DNA of 64,000 nt, taken from NCBI RefSeq assembly GCF_026151205.1, contig NC_087073.1:20240837-20304836 (forward strand), read 5' to 3'. The position numbers and the translations under genes were made by a program. The notes under the pieces were generated by a model. The model was not told where the DNA came from. It saw only the letters and a list, made by a program, of their open reading frames with translations, and did no database searches. This document shows, one piece after another, positions 1 through 14,310 of this stretch (within the stretch, counting starts at the first letter, position 1; every line of letters starts with the position of its first letter). This DNA comes from Bolinopsis microptera. Lineage: Eukaryota; Ctenophora; Tentaculata; Lobata; Bolinopsidae.

Positions 1-70
1 ATCAGACCTGGCCGTCCCCTAAATGATTTTAGCTACTTTCAGTAGTTAATGTCCTTGTATTGTAAAAAAT

Positions 71-765
71 GAGGTTAACCAAGACTTCCTGTAAACACTA
101 ACTGCTTAAAATTTGGTTGTTAACCTCGCTTTAGACCATATAACACTAGGATTGGTTTATCAATGTTATTATATATGTAGTAAAACATTTGCACAGTATA
201 ACGATTAAGTTTTTGAGGTTAACATGTAATTGACTAGTCAGGTATTCAAAAAATGAGAGGTTAACCTCATTTTTTAGCCATTTACGGGTAAAATCTTCTA
301 CTAAAATATGGTCAGTTCGAATCACCTTTGTCACGTGATTATAGTTGTAGGCATTGTGATACCAATAGATACCTCACTTCGATATTGTGGTACATTACAT
401 AAGTAAGAACCGTATGTATATTCCCTACGGTACCAAAATGTGTTGGTTAACCTCATTTTTTTCATTTTCCCAAGATAAAAGAAAGTCAATCAACACGTCA
501 TCTATTTAGAAATGTGTATACCGTAAACTTACGATGAAAATAATAACTCTATCATTTGATCTATTCTCGCTATATCTAAAAGACGAGGTTAACCTCATTT
601 AATCACGTTTGGATATTACTTTTTCTGACAATTATGAACCTAAAATTTAGAGTTTACATTTGCTGACCGAAATAACAAAAAATTATGGCGTGTAATAAAA
701 TATTAACCTCAATTTTATTAACCTCAATATTGTATAGTCAATTTTGTGAAAATCGGTTAACCTCA
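71..765. repeat. Cluster of GGTTAACCTC palindrome sites
   Basis: The 12-bp palindrome GAGGTTAACCTC occurs intact at 257-268 and 585-596. Near-complete or half copies lie near 71, 120, 215, 445, 704, 719 and 754, often followed by ATTTTT. About nine related sites within 0.7 kb on no fixed spacing resembles the repeated subterminal motifs of DNA transposons rather than a simple satellite. No flanking target duplication could be recognised. Confidence 0.5.
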
Positions 766-1248
766 ATTATAAAATAAAGTTAATCAGCTACAAATATGTG
801 AATAGCGGCAATGTTTTTGTCATTAAAAATTAAATCGATTTAGAAAATAATATTTTGGTAGAATTTTTTGACCCCTTACCCCCCCCCTCTGGCCTTAAAC
901 CGGTACAGGTATTAAACCCCCGAAACCGGTGTGCCAAGTCATCTGCTGATGATGTTCACATAACATTATTTCATCTCTCCTTTATTCCTTCCGTCTTTTC
1001 TTAAACTTACAGTTCAGTTACTTTATTTCACCAGGTCTACCTAAGGATCAATTATTCTTTGGTGGGGTTTCACTTCTGGTATTGGCTTCATTCCCGTTCC
1101 TTTTCCTTATTCTTTATACTTATTTTTTTTATATAGTTTAATGAGATTGGATACTAATTCCTAAAAACAAAAAATGTTAATTATATAACCACTAATTTTA
1201 TATTCGACTGCTAGACCAGTTTAACTCAAAGTGTACTGAAAACATTGA

Positions 1249-1283
1249 GCACGTGACATTTGACATTTAGCACGTGACATTTG
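1249..1283. repeat. Direct repeat of an E-box-containing 14-mer
   Basis: GCACGTGACATTTG occurs at 1249-1262 and again at 1270-1283. Each copy contains CACGTGAC, the preferred site of USF/MITF-type bHLH-zip factors. It lies 1 kb upstream of the RAD18 start, so a regulatory role is possible but unproven. Confidence 0.35.
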
Positions 1284-2266
1284 TGTGTAGAGTCTAATGT
1301 ACCAGCCCATTACGGGAGATTATTATGGGCCCTGGTCGTTTCTCAAACAGGATGTTAAAATTACAGTTGCCATGACAACGAGCTGTACGGTGTAGTGTAA
1401 CTGTAGTACAACTGGACCCTGCAATATAATGAGGTGGTGTATTATTGTTGTGATCTAAGTAAAGGGAGAAAGGAGGACTGGTATAGGGGGGTTGTTATAG
1501 GAGGACCTGTTCAGACAGTTCTACCGGATATTAGAGTTATGTCCTTATCTCTCGTTAACTGGCTGCTTTCTCTTGTCTACACTGCACGTACATGTTCTAC
1601 TGCTGTGATAATATTGGAGGAGAGGAAGTAATGATGCAATGTTTGCACGATTAACAAGTCAACAATTCAAAATGGGTTAATAAGCTCGTATAATGAGGTA
1701 ATGGGGGTGTAGACTTTAAATTGATATAGACTTAGAACATTTCAACCTCACGGCGCACTGTATCTCAATAATTTCAATAATTTTATACATTCCAAAATGG
1801 AATTTAGTTTTCTTGAGTACACACTGGATGGTCTAAACCTCATAATATGATGTGCAGTGTGCACTTTAATAATGTTGTGATATGCTGTCTGTGAAACACG
1901 ATGCTGCTAAATGAACCACACCTAATTGATGGAATAATCATCATGTATTACCAAATTTATCATGTGTTTGTGGTGGTGTGAGCAGCACAGGTATACTGTT
2001 ACATTCTGTGTTGAAATTAAAAGTTTACAGTTTAAAGCATTACACAATCCACATGGGAATATTGTGCCGAGTTCTGTGTTACATCCTTAGATTTAGAATA
2101 TCTAAGGATATCTATACTGTGAGTGATTAGTTGATAATAAACTAATAAACTTAAAACCCGTTACAAACAGGTTACCTGTTATAACCGGTTATAAATGAAT
2201 AATACATATTTTTAGTGAGAGATGTCATGGCAACCAAAGATGGTATGATCTGGGAATATCTCTAAT

Positions 2267-5200
2267 ATGGACTTTGACATCGACTCTCCTGAAGATTTCC
2301 AGGATAAAAGCCTACGAGTATGTGTTTAATAGCTAAGCCATCAACATTCGCGTGGAGGCTATTTAGAAGAGACATTATATAAAAATATTTAAACAATAGT
2401 TAGGGCAAAAATAGAAATTTATGGGACCATCTGTGAATAAATTCGTAACAAAGGTTTTTTTACAGGAATATGTTATCCATTGTCCCAGGCACCACAAAAA
2501 AGTGGTAAGATTGAAACTGATAGGAAAAACTATCATAATATGCCCCAACCTTAAAAGTCATAACTCGGTTTTGGAAGGTCTGTGAGATCTCGATCGGGAT
2601 GGAAAATTACCACATTATCGCAGACGTCTAGATAGGCTAAAAATGTTTGCAACTGATACATTTATATATGAGTTATGAAGCAACGAATGCCCTAAAATGC
2701 TTGTTTTCTGAGTTATTTTAAATTCTGCAAATCACGCAAATTTACGGGCGCTTGTATTTCATAATATGAAGCTTGTGGGTCTATGGAAAACATATTTCTG
2801 TAGGGAAACATTTGCTACAAATTTGTTCACAGACTATCCTATTCTAGCCCTAACAATAATACGAATTCTTCTAATAAGGCTGCAAACTATCTGTTAAGTA
2901 TAGTTTCATTCCAGTAGTATTCTTTCCCTCCATCTCAAATTAAACATTTGCAGAGTTTAGATGAGTTGGTGAGATGTCCGATATGTTGTGAGATAATGAC
3001 AACTGCAACAACAATCGTAAAGTGTCAGCACAATTGTAAGTCTGGTTGTTTGTCTTCAGAACATGTTGAGTCACGTTAAAACTTGTTTACAGCTCTATGA
3101 TCGACTTGTACTGGGGCCGGGGGGGGGGGGGGGGGGAGGAGGGGGGCCGGGGGCTTTAAATTCTGAGTTTGTTTCTTTTTGTTGAGTTTAGGGCTTAGGC
3201 TGTGTAATGACACTATTAAAATAATGTAGACTTTATTGTCCACAATCTTCTAACAAATCTGCTAAATGTACTTGGAAACAACAGTCATGACTAGTCATCC
3301 GCCTGAGATCATGTTGAAAACACTTTGACTAATAAGCTATTCGTTAATCTTACGTCATTGCTTGTTACACACATCGCCCTCATTGGACAATTGTTACCTT
3401 TTTCCAACAAAGAAAATTACTTCAGTTTGTTCTATCTGTGTACGAAGACACGTGGAAAGCAAAAAACAATGCCCCATCTGCAAAGTGGTTAGTCTTTTGA
3501 CGCTGTTAACAAATAGAATATTGAAATATGCGTGCATAATATGTTAGATATTATCTATTTAACTCAGTCCATTAGGGAAAAGGCATAAAACTTTAATTTT
3601 TGTCAGATTTCTTTCCCATATTAATGAATTTTCAAGATATTTTGTTAATGTGTAGTTCTTTTAGCCTAATTCATTAACACGAACCTCATCTGATTTCACA
3701 CAGACTTATGATGTAATAAAACTTGTAGCTTCTGACTAAGGGCGCTAAATGGTTAATTTAAGCATATCTGTTGGATAATTAACAAAAATGTACTAAATTC
3801 TCCACTTTCAGGAGTGTTTTGATAATGGGCTGGTTACCAACAGACTTGTCAACCAAATGACTGTTCACTACAAAATTTCAAGGTATTCTTAATTTTAAAC
3901 TCAGATGCAGCGGTTGATTTTAAATTCAGTTTCATTGATTGGATGCTAATTTTAGTTTTTTTGATACATTTTATTTACAGTTTTTATCTTAAATTTCAGG
4001 AACAATCTGTTAGTTCTGGATAAACAACTGTGCGCACCAGAAACTACTACAACTCCTGCAGTAATCAACCCAAACAACGCTTTACTGAAGCCTGACAACG
4101 TCACTGACATTCCTGTTAAACCCAACCATCAAATAACGAACAAATCTTTCTCGGGACCCTCTGCCAGCTCACGAAGTACAGGAACTTTGCTGAACACATC
4201 AAAATCTGAATCCCCTCAAAATCAGACCTCCTTGTCTGTGTTTCGGATCAAGAAACGAGGTTTTGGTGGTGAAGTGAAGACTGTTGGGCAGGCGAGTAGT
4301 TATGAAAACGTTTCACATTCCAGCAGGACTGTGTTAGAGGAGGAAAATTATACCGTAAATAAGATCCCGAAGCCTTTGGCTGGTACTTCAGCTAGTTCAG
4401 GTTTGTCAGAATGTCTTGGCGAGAGCCAATGTTTTGTTTGAAATCTCCCATTCTGCCAGTGAAAACGTTTAGATCTAGTTTTATGCCGCTCATTTTATTT
4501 TATGGAACGCGCTAAAATATCGTTCTTGCATATGAAAAAAGGAAAGTAAACTTCGCGCATGTCGTATTTTCGACTCGATCAGCTAGCTCGGCCAGATAAT
4601 ATATTTTCACAGACCGGCGACCGCTCACCTACAGTACACGTGAATTCCGTCGGAATGATTTGATCTCCGTTGGTGAGGTCCACAGGCTCGAAACAGCGTA
4701 CCCTCAACACAGTGGTGTAACGAAGGACCTTGCTGACCCGCTGTGCAAGGGGGCGCCAAATCGTCGTTTGAATCTGGGACAATTTTGTAAAACTTCACCA
4801 CTAGCAAAATCGCGCGTGGGGTACTACTTGCCTCAACAAGTCACGCTTTTTGCAATTTGCATATCACTTCAGAATTAAGTTCCGTTCTTCATTGGCCGTA
4901 CCCTCGAGCTGATCTCGGCGGTTTATGTTTATCCTTTTGATCATGGGCTGGAAAATACCGAACATTTTGATGTTGATAAATTTGGCGATACAATCATGAA
5001 AACATCATCATTGTTGTCTCTTTCTTTAAGGGTGGCCGATGACCCTTCTCATTTTAGCTGAACATTTTTCAACATAATTCAAACATAAAATATTGTTGAT
5101 GTTCAACTTTCTAATGGAAAAAGTAACGAACTACAAATCTGAATTGCGATATTATACTCCAAAGATTGATAAGGGTTTATAAAGCAGGTGGACATACATT

Positions 5201-8200
5201 CTCGTCACTTCTGATTATTAAAATAACTTTTCATAAGGAAAAAAAGCGTAATCTAAACGTAAAATATTGTTGATGTTCAACTATCGAATGCAGAACTCCA
5301 AATCTGACTTGCGACACGATAAGATGAATAAGTGTCAATTCACAACAAAACACAAAAATAAATCACAACTGATCCGGCTTGGACCCTCTATTGCAACTGT
5401 CTGATCCCTCCACCCCTTAATTCAAGTCTTTTGATTAACACATCATTTCCATTTAACATTGAAACGTGTTAAGGTCAGATGCATACATCTCGTAAACATG
5501 AGCTAACACCCATTCAGGTAGATTGTGAAAACTTTGGTAGATCTCTGACTTGGCCTCGTGGCTCAGATTGTCTGTTAAACTTTCTGGAGGAAATAAGTTG
5601 TCGAAACATCGCAATTCGTTCTGATTTCGGACAATTATGTCATAGTCTGTATCGCATGCACGGCAGTTCAGCACTGTTGGAGCTATATTTTTGGGCTTGA
5701 TGGTATTTAAATCTGCCAAGTAAACCATGAACTCTAGAAATGTTGGCCCGAAAGGGTTTCCAAATGGGTTTTTGGAACCACTGCTATCCCAAATAAGCCC
5801 CAACCTTGCTTCATAGATGTACGGAAGCTTCCAGGCCTCTGACAAGTTGAAATGCCTGTATTTGTAGACAATCTCCTCCCCCAGGTACAAATACCCAATA
5901 CCTGACCGGAGGGTCTGATAGTACTCATAAAGCCTGAACAGGGGATTGTCCATGTGAAGAATTCTGGTGTTTGTGCTCTCTGTATTGACAATCTGTACCG
6001 TGGGAACCTCAAATGTGAGGCTGTCAAGAAGGTTTTCCTCGTTACCGGAGCAACTTTCTAGGTTGTATGTGTAATAGTATCTAGTGCTGTGTGGACCACT
6101 GAATTGTCCGCTGAATCGATCGTGTCCCTCCTGTAAACAGCCCTGAACCAGCGCTTTTTTTCGTTTGACAGCGCATTTTCTGAAATTGTCACAGCTTGTG
6201 GTGTTTGCCGTTTCAAACAACTCTTCGTGGAGGAGGTTTAAGAGTGTCTGTGAGTTTGTTTGAGATTGTGCTCGATTTAACAGGAGTCCTGGGTGTGGAG
6301 TCATTGGGGTTGGTCCCAGAACGTGTTTGTGGAAAAGTAGTGAGATCTTTACAGTGATGATTATCAGCAAAATTATCACCGCTGCAATCCGGATTGGCGT
6401 GATAAACAGAGAGGCCGGCTTCCCTTTCAGGCAAATAGTCATGCCTGAAAGTAAGGTGAATAAGTTTAAATTCAAATGTTATTTTTTAAATGTACAAAAT
6501 ATATCAACGCGCAATGTGAACGATCGATAACACAGTAAACACAAATCATGGCATGACAAGTTCTCATATGTCATGAACAGTAACCTTAAAAGGACCGAAT
6601 CCCACAAATGCTGTACTCTGTCGTTATTAGAGAGTTTACAAACTAGACCGCTGCTACTGTAAACATTGGCTGGACATGTAATTTTGTCAAGGTATTATGA
6701 AATCGGTTAATCGTTCAGCAGACTTTTGCTTTTGAACGAAGCAGTGTAAGTGGAATACGTTTAGTAAAGCAGACAAATGAGATTCTCCACTCAGCAGAAA
6801 ATAAACATCAGTTCTATCATAGACGAAAGTGGAATGAGGATTTGAAAATATTAAGCTGCAAGGAAATGATGATTAAGTATTTAAATGAGCCCGAATCAAC
6901 GACTGTAATTTTAAGGGTACTCGTACTGCCTGGACGTAAATTGCTGCTGACGTCGAAGAAAATATTAAATGCATTACGGATACTGAGTTAACTTAACGAT
7001 TATTTAAATTATAGCTCGGATATGAGCAGGAAGCCCCTTAAACTTTAAAGTGGAGATGGCAGTTGGCCAACCAAGATATACCATGACAACCCAAAAAATG
7101 CAAGCTTATAGCGTAGGATAATGCCATTTTTAGTGAGCAATTGCAGAGTGCAGGGGTGCTGTTATTGTTGTGGCCTGCATTGTGTTAATGCCACCCCTTG
7201 GTAACATTGAATATAGTGGAAAATAACGCAATTCCATTGGTTTGCATCCTTAGCTTAACAAAGTCATGTGACCAGAGCAGAGGATCTGTTTACTGTACCT
7301 GTGTTAAAAGTAGACAATTCAATTTGTTGCTCTCATTAGTTTCGCATAGAGAAAACAATACGCAATAGTGAGGATTTCTCAGATCATTAATCGCAAAGAT
7401 TAATGACAACTGGGGCTGCAGTTATTTATAGAATATTTTATGCTCGAAGAAAATATACACAGAAATGCATGGCATAAGAAAAATCTTGGGATTACTTTAC
7501 CAAGATGTCCAAGAACAGCTTAAGAACATGTACATTATATCTTAATGAGGATGCAACCGGGTCGCTAACCCCACGTACAACCAGTAACCACGTACAATCA
7601 CCCCGGAAATAAAAGCTAACGCTCATTTAACGAATAACATTACGAAGTCCTCTAAACTAAAGCACTGCAGATTGCAGACATTTGAGCACAAAGTCAGTAA
7701 ACGCAGTTCCCAATGATACAGATAACAGGTACACAATTGCTGTGTTGTGTAATACTCTGCAGCTGCTCAACCCGCGCTTTGTTTACAAATATAGCAAGAC
7801 AAAAAAGATCATACGACTATGGCGTGATGTTTAATATATATATATAATAATATAATACATGTGAGCGAGAGCCTGTAATCACTTTATCGGCCGCACGACA
7901 TCTAATTTCATCCTCGGTTATAAGACCGGGCGAGAATATGATATCTTAATCAAGTAAATTTGAACGAAGCTGTGGAGAAGGACTGGGTGGAGTCTGCAAA
8001 TCCCGGCAAGTACACAGAAAGAGGATCCTACTGACAGCAGACTGTCCTCTTACGATACTCTCGCAGTAGTGTTCGTGTTTTAAGCTACTAGTTAGGTGAC
8101 TGTACGTGTTTTCAGTATGATCGGGATGTGGAGAGGGTCGTGGGATTATCGAATATGTGTGTGTCGCTGGTTAAGTTAAATCTTCGTAGGTAATGTAATT

Positions 8201-11200
8201 ATATTTTAATGTAATTATATTAATGCGCCGTTACTTTAAACTTCACGGCCTTTATTTGATCGTATTAATTGATTTTGTGAAATTTCTAAAGGTTGTCGTT
8301 AGTATAGTGAACTAAAATATAGGGTGGCTAATTTAAACGTTTAGGCGAATGCACAAGACGTGATAAATTCTGTATCTGGTTCCAAGACACTCACAAATTA
8401 AATTAAACGAGGACGAAGTGTGATGAGAAACCCACTTGAACTAATTTCAAGCTTGATACCACAGCAATAGTGTACCCAGATGTTTTCAACTGTACCTGTT
8501 CTTCTACCCCCTAACATTGACCAACCGTCAAACAATATAGTAGTAGTACAGCAAGCAGCACTCCATTAAAGAGTTTTCAATAGGTACAATAGTACCAGGG
8601 AAAGAGCATGCCACCGTTACAATGCTCAAAGAAAGATCTCTTAGCCGGTACAATACGTCTATCAGCCCTCTAGTCATCAAACCTTTTAAGTCGCGTCTTT
8701 AATCTTAAAGGACCAGTTAACTGAAAAAAAAGTTATCCTCATATTTTGACAGATTGTGACAAATAGCAAACTAAGCAACGAGTCGAAATTCCTAAATCTC
8801 TAACTGCTCTCTAACGCGTGTAAATAGCGTTTGTATTATTTTGGCGATGACGTCATAAAGTCCCTCTTGCGCGCAGAGTAGCTCGTGAGACTGTATTTTA
8901 CAGGTAAAAAATGGACATAATACAATCTTTTCCCCCGAATAACTCGAAAAGTAAGTAATTTAGGGTACATGTTGCTTCATAAGTTGTATATAAACATGGC
9001 CATTCTGCACAATTTGCACACATTCAAAAACCTTTAGGGCCTTCATAGCCCAATTAACCAGATACCCATAGTTTTGCATGATTTCTGGAACCGAAAATCA
9101 GTTTTTCGCCAATAACTGAAAAAGTAAGCACTTTAAGGCATATGTTTGTTCGTAAGTCATATATTAATATGCTAATTGCGGTTCTTTTGCATCCTGTCTG
9201 AAGACTCCATCACGATCATATCGAAAATGGGCTTAGCACCACGCCCAAAATGGTTTTTGGCGAATTTATCGAAAAGTAAGGATTTTAGGCCATGTGTTGC
9301 TCAATAACTCCTATATAAACATGCATATGCGGCTTCGTTCAAGCCTATTTTGAAGTCTCTACGACCTTCAGAAGCAAGGGGTCGGTTACGTTATTGGGTC
9401 AATATGGGCGTGGCCCTCCTGGGTTTTCTCCACGGTCAAAAAAATGTCTCCAAACGAAAATCGTTTAATCATAACTTCGGGAAGGTCTGTGCAAACTTTC
9501 GTGAGTACCTATTAGAACATTTGCAGGTTCATTTCCATAAATTTCCATAAATGACTGGACTACACAACTTTAGAGTTAACTTTAGAGAAACTCATAAGTC
9601 ATTTATCTCAAATTAAGCTGTTAGTGTCCATGATCAACCTCTGGCGACAATGTTTTACGTGAAATGTAAAAATCAGGAGTAATATAAAAAAGGTATTTTT
9701 AGATTAAAGTGCTAGCTCATAGTTTTAGAATTGTATAGATTAAATTAACGTTGGTCATTTAGCCATCTAACAATCGATCGTGCCGTAATATATGGCCAGA
9801 GAATAATAGGGTCTTGGGAATTCTATAGTTGTTCAGTGGGTCGATCGACTGAACACGTTTGCACTTGGTATTTAAACTTACCAGTAGTTTATTTATGTTA
9901 TGCACCGATGATAATGCAATTAGGATAACAACTAGGTAAGCCGGAAGTCTAATTCAAAACACACCTCACACCGTACACACCTCCAATCAGTAATTTTACT
10001 ATTTGGTAGACCGGGTATTTTGGCGGGAATTCTGTTCCCACGGCACTGTTCTGATAGAAGCTACTTCTACTAATGGTCCCAGAGGAACGGCCGTAAAGTA
10101 GCCAGACTTCTTGTCTCCTGTACTGGCAGACACTTGCAGATTAAAGTTAGAAATTTCGCTATGCTATAAATATAATTGCTATGTATAAATATAATTGCTC
10201 TCGGAATTGAACAAACTCGTACTTATCTGTATCCTTTCTAAATTCGTTAGAGTTTCATGGACTGGGGAAAAATAATCGGTACAGTCTCCCTGCTTGTGTA
10301 ATTAAGCAATGAAAACAATCCAAAATTATCACATATGACATAAGTTGTAATAGCAGAAACTTTCTAACCGTACATTCACCCGCCACTGTTCAAGAACCTA
10401 TATCACTGTTTAAAATCATGACGTGAGCACTGTACATCCAATCAGCTATTCCTTTAGTTAGGATGATAGCCAAAACTATAAGGATTTTGGAGAACTAGGG
10501 TAATAGTCATAATTCTAAAATTTGAGTGAGTTACACGTGTTTTATTGACGATGATAAACATTTGTAATGTAAATTACGCTATGCAAGCGCGCACTGAGGG
10601 ACTTTATGACGTCACGAGGCCACAGCTTATTATTGCAATAACACGCGTTACACGTACGCTAGAGAGTTGGTTCTTTCGGCGATACGATTCTTTACCAGTT
10701 TGTCACAGCTGATTTAAATCTTAGCCAAATTGGAGACTACAAATTTTTCAGTTAACTGGTCCTTTAATCTTTGACGTGTATCAATACTCAATAGAGGTAT
10801 ACCTATAATAGACACATTTTATGTTGCAGTGCATGGTAGCAAACATGTCAATCAAAGGTATTAAATTTATCTGCACTTAGCTTAGCAAAGTAAAGTAATG
10901 TTTGAAAATGTGTTCTATAACTTAGAACAATATAACTTCTATTGTTCTTTCAGCGTGGATGACGATATGAAAATAAAATTTACGATTAAAGTCATTAATA
11001 TCTGCAACGCGACCAAATTTTTCTCAACAAATTCGAGGATTATCGAGGTGAACCGGTTGCTCTGCGAAGCAGAGAAACAATCTCGTCGATGCCAAGCAAG
11101 AATGCTAGTTTGCGCGGCGCACTGAACGATCCACGAAAAAATACATACAATGACTATGTTACATTCCTTATTTCCTGTCGAACAAAAACTCCCGAATGCT

Positions 11201-14200
11201 AATTTGAAAATGTTGACAATGACCACTTTTCCGCAGAATTGCAGAGTTGTCCGGTATGTGGGTGCTCTGTGCCGGGACACAAGATAAACAATCACCTGGA
11301 CATGTGCCTCAAACGTAAAAACAGGGAGGAGAGGTATGTTTAGAGAAAGAGAGCTTTGTCAAAACGTTTAAAAAGGATTAAAAAAGGATTAAAAATACCC
11401 TGCAATAGATCCGAAATACCTAACATTAGCAATGTGTTATCAGTGCTCTGTTTACACTCGAGGACAACCGCCTTTTTAGTTTCTATTTTGTTGGAATCAA
11501 AATTAAAAATCTCCTAAATCTATAAAATGCTCCCCTTTAAAAGGGGTGCTTTAAAAGGAGTACTTTACCTTGTGTTCACAGGGCCTCAAAAAGACCAGTC
11601 AAGAAGAAACTACCAAATCTAGTGTGGACCATGATGAAGGAAAAGGAATTGCGTGCAAGTTGTAAAAAGCATGGTCTGAGTAGCAGTGGAAAGAAACCAG
11701 AGTTGATAAAACGTCTAAAAGAGTATACCCTCAGATACAACTCTCAGATCGACCAACTCAAACAAAAATCAGGTGAGACAAACTACATTCTTCTACACAC
11801 AGTACTATAAAGTTCAAGGCAATCCGACCCGGAGGTTAGGGTGATATACCTTTTTGAAATTAAAGGAGGGAGATGAAACAATTATTGCAATTTAAAACGT
11901 GCCCACAATTCAATTATAGAGCCCTGAGGGCTAAGAAGGCAAAATAGAAAACCTTATTTCGTGATATGAAAGAAGGAAGATTAAATATTTCAGTTTCTAC
12001 TGCCATTTTGGATACTTTAAAATACCACTGTGACCTTAGAAACTTGAAATTATGGTTATGCCGAAACCAAGCTCGTTAACAAGATAATGGCTCACGTTCA
12101 CTTTGAAATATAATAGGAATAGTTGTTGCATTCCTTTGTAAGAGGAGTCTGAACTTTCGTTAAAGTATACTCAAGTACTCAAGTATTGAATAAGCAATCT
12201 ACACGGGCAACTCTTCCATAATTAACTATTAATTACCTTAATTAACGGTAAGGTTAACTATCTCAGATTATCGATAACACTTATCAATCCCTATTTATAA
12301 TCGGGAGAATAATAGAGAGAATAATATTCATGATCTTATTAACACTTATCATACACAATTATAATGAGCTCCCATTTCTAGGAAACATTATTATATTCTG
12401 CTGAAAAGATTCTGTATTCCCTTATCACCTATCTCATCTTAATACATTACTTCATGTAACTAGTTTCCATTCTCCATTAAAAATTGTTTCATCTTTAACA
12501 AGAATTGCGCCCGTTGTTTCGTTTTGGCGGACGCTAGATTTCCATTACACATTCACTATCTTACTATACTGTGTGGAGTGTTTAGAATCAGGAATCGACC
12601 GGGATTCCCGGTACCGGGAATCCCGGTACTGGGATTGGCAATTTTGAGCTATCCCGGTCCCGGCCCCGGTCCCGGTCAAATGCTGATTTATGATCCCGGT
12701 CCCGGTCCCGGTTAATTCAGGATTCTTGGTCCCGGTCCCGGTCAATCACTCAAATTTGCCTGGATTTTGACCGGGATCTTTTACATAATTTCATTCACTG
12801 TGATTTTAAGTTGTTCCTTTCATTCATTGTGAACTTCATCTTTAAACATCCTCTGAGCCAAATAAAACAATGTTTAAAATTGCTAAACAAGTTTGAGTAA
12901 TAAATTATGATCATGAATGATGAATTAACCAGTAATCGAGCGGAATTCCCGGTACCGGGAATCCCGGTACCGGGAATCCCGGTACCGGGATTGGCAATTT
13001 TGAGCTATCCCGGTCCCGGTCCCGGTCAAGTCACATTTTTCATCCCGGTCCCAGTCAGGCCTGAAATCATGTCCCGGTCGATTCCTGTTTAGAATAAATT
13101 GTTACGGAAAAATGCGAAGAAAAAGGTTTACTATGCTAGGATAAACAGGAGATTATAGATGATTATAGGCACGCGGGGACAGAAGGTGCATAATTGGTTG
13201 GTCTCTAATTATGTAGTAACATATTGAAATACAGTCATTAGTTAAAAAAAAACCTGGGTCATGCCCAACTAGGCTTTTTCGAAAGGAGCTCGAAATTTAC
13301 GCGCAGTTTTATTAGGTGTAAACTGTAAGTGTCAGAAACGCCATTCTCAAAAGCTTACAAGACTATTAAGTATTTAACTAACCTTATACAATAAGGTTCC
13401 AAAGACGCTTGAAAAGAGCTACGTAAAGAGCTAGTACGTACGTTGATGACCATGATGTTCTGTGATATAAGGGCACTAAACCACAATCACCACACCAAGC
13501 ATATAATGCTGGATTATGGTGGGATATATTGCATGCTATCTGCGTTATTGGATAACCCCTTTCTAAACGGTCTCATTCAATTTCGCTGATGATATTTTAT
13601 GATGTTTTGGCTCTGTACTGAGCAAGATTGGGTATGTGCAACTTTTCACGACGCTATGAGTAGTGTGACATAAGGGTTAACGCTGGTTGAAGTTGCGCTG
13701 CTTGAAATTGCACGTGGGCAGGAAAAAGTTAATCAAGAATTTGTGTGCCAAAGCAAAGCACACCAATAATGAAAATACAGACCGCAACAAACTCAGTGCA
13801 CTGCAACCAGCGTTTGTGCACTGGGGAGGCACAGTGTCCATAACACGCAAGTAAACAAAGTCGAATACCTTTCAACAGAATTCCCCTTGGCAGGACCACG
13901 CTGCGATTGATTGTCATATACCTGGTTCGAATGAGAGAGAGAGTGTCATCGTTCACAACGTGATTAATTGCTAAGCTCTCTCTCTGTGTGCAGAGTGAAC
14001 TGTGTTAGTGACTACAGGATTGGTGATGACACTCAGTATGATGAGTACACCCAGTGTGCAACAGCTCCCTAACTTTGGTCACAACAATTAGTCGATGATA
14101 AGCGATAATACGTGTATCAGCGCGTGCCTCCTGCAAGGAGTTGTTACTCGCAACTACCTATCAGCGATAAAACCTATTTAATTGTGTTGTTCGTACATCA

Positions 14201-14279
14201 AACTTATCTAGTCTAGACAACAATGTAGTGATATGATGCTAAATGGTACGAGTAGTGGGTTGGGGGCCGGGGGGGGTAC

Positions 14280-14310
<31 letters not shown>

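Larger units (their letters stand above)
1..2266. other. Non-coding region upstream of RAD18
   Basis: No open frame here resembles a known protein. The left 0.8 kb holds the palindrome cluster listed separately. Around 1249-1283 there are two CACGTG (E-box) sites inside a short direct repeat, the only regulatory-looking signal upstream of RAD18. The rest is AT-rich and unremarkable. Confidence 0.5.
4401..11236. other. RAD18 intron 5 (6.8 kb)
   Basis: This intron holds the nested minus-strand sulfotransferase, a local duplication at 5.08-5.31 kb, an AT dinucleotide stretch near 7836-7857 and the 2.06-kb inverted-repeat element. Between 6.5 and 8.7 kb I see no gene or repeat that I can support. 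Confidence 0.6.

Noticed and set aside
10898-11295. Reading frames on both strands just before the RAD18 UBZ exon
   Set aside because: They are out of phase with the clear UBZ exon at 11237 and show no domain.
12524-13092. Pro/Gly-rich frames over the CCCGGT repeats
   Set aside because: These are the subterminal repeats of the hAT MITE, not protein.
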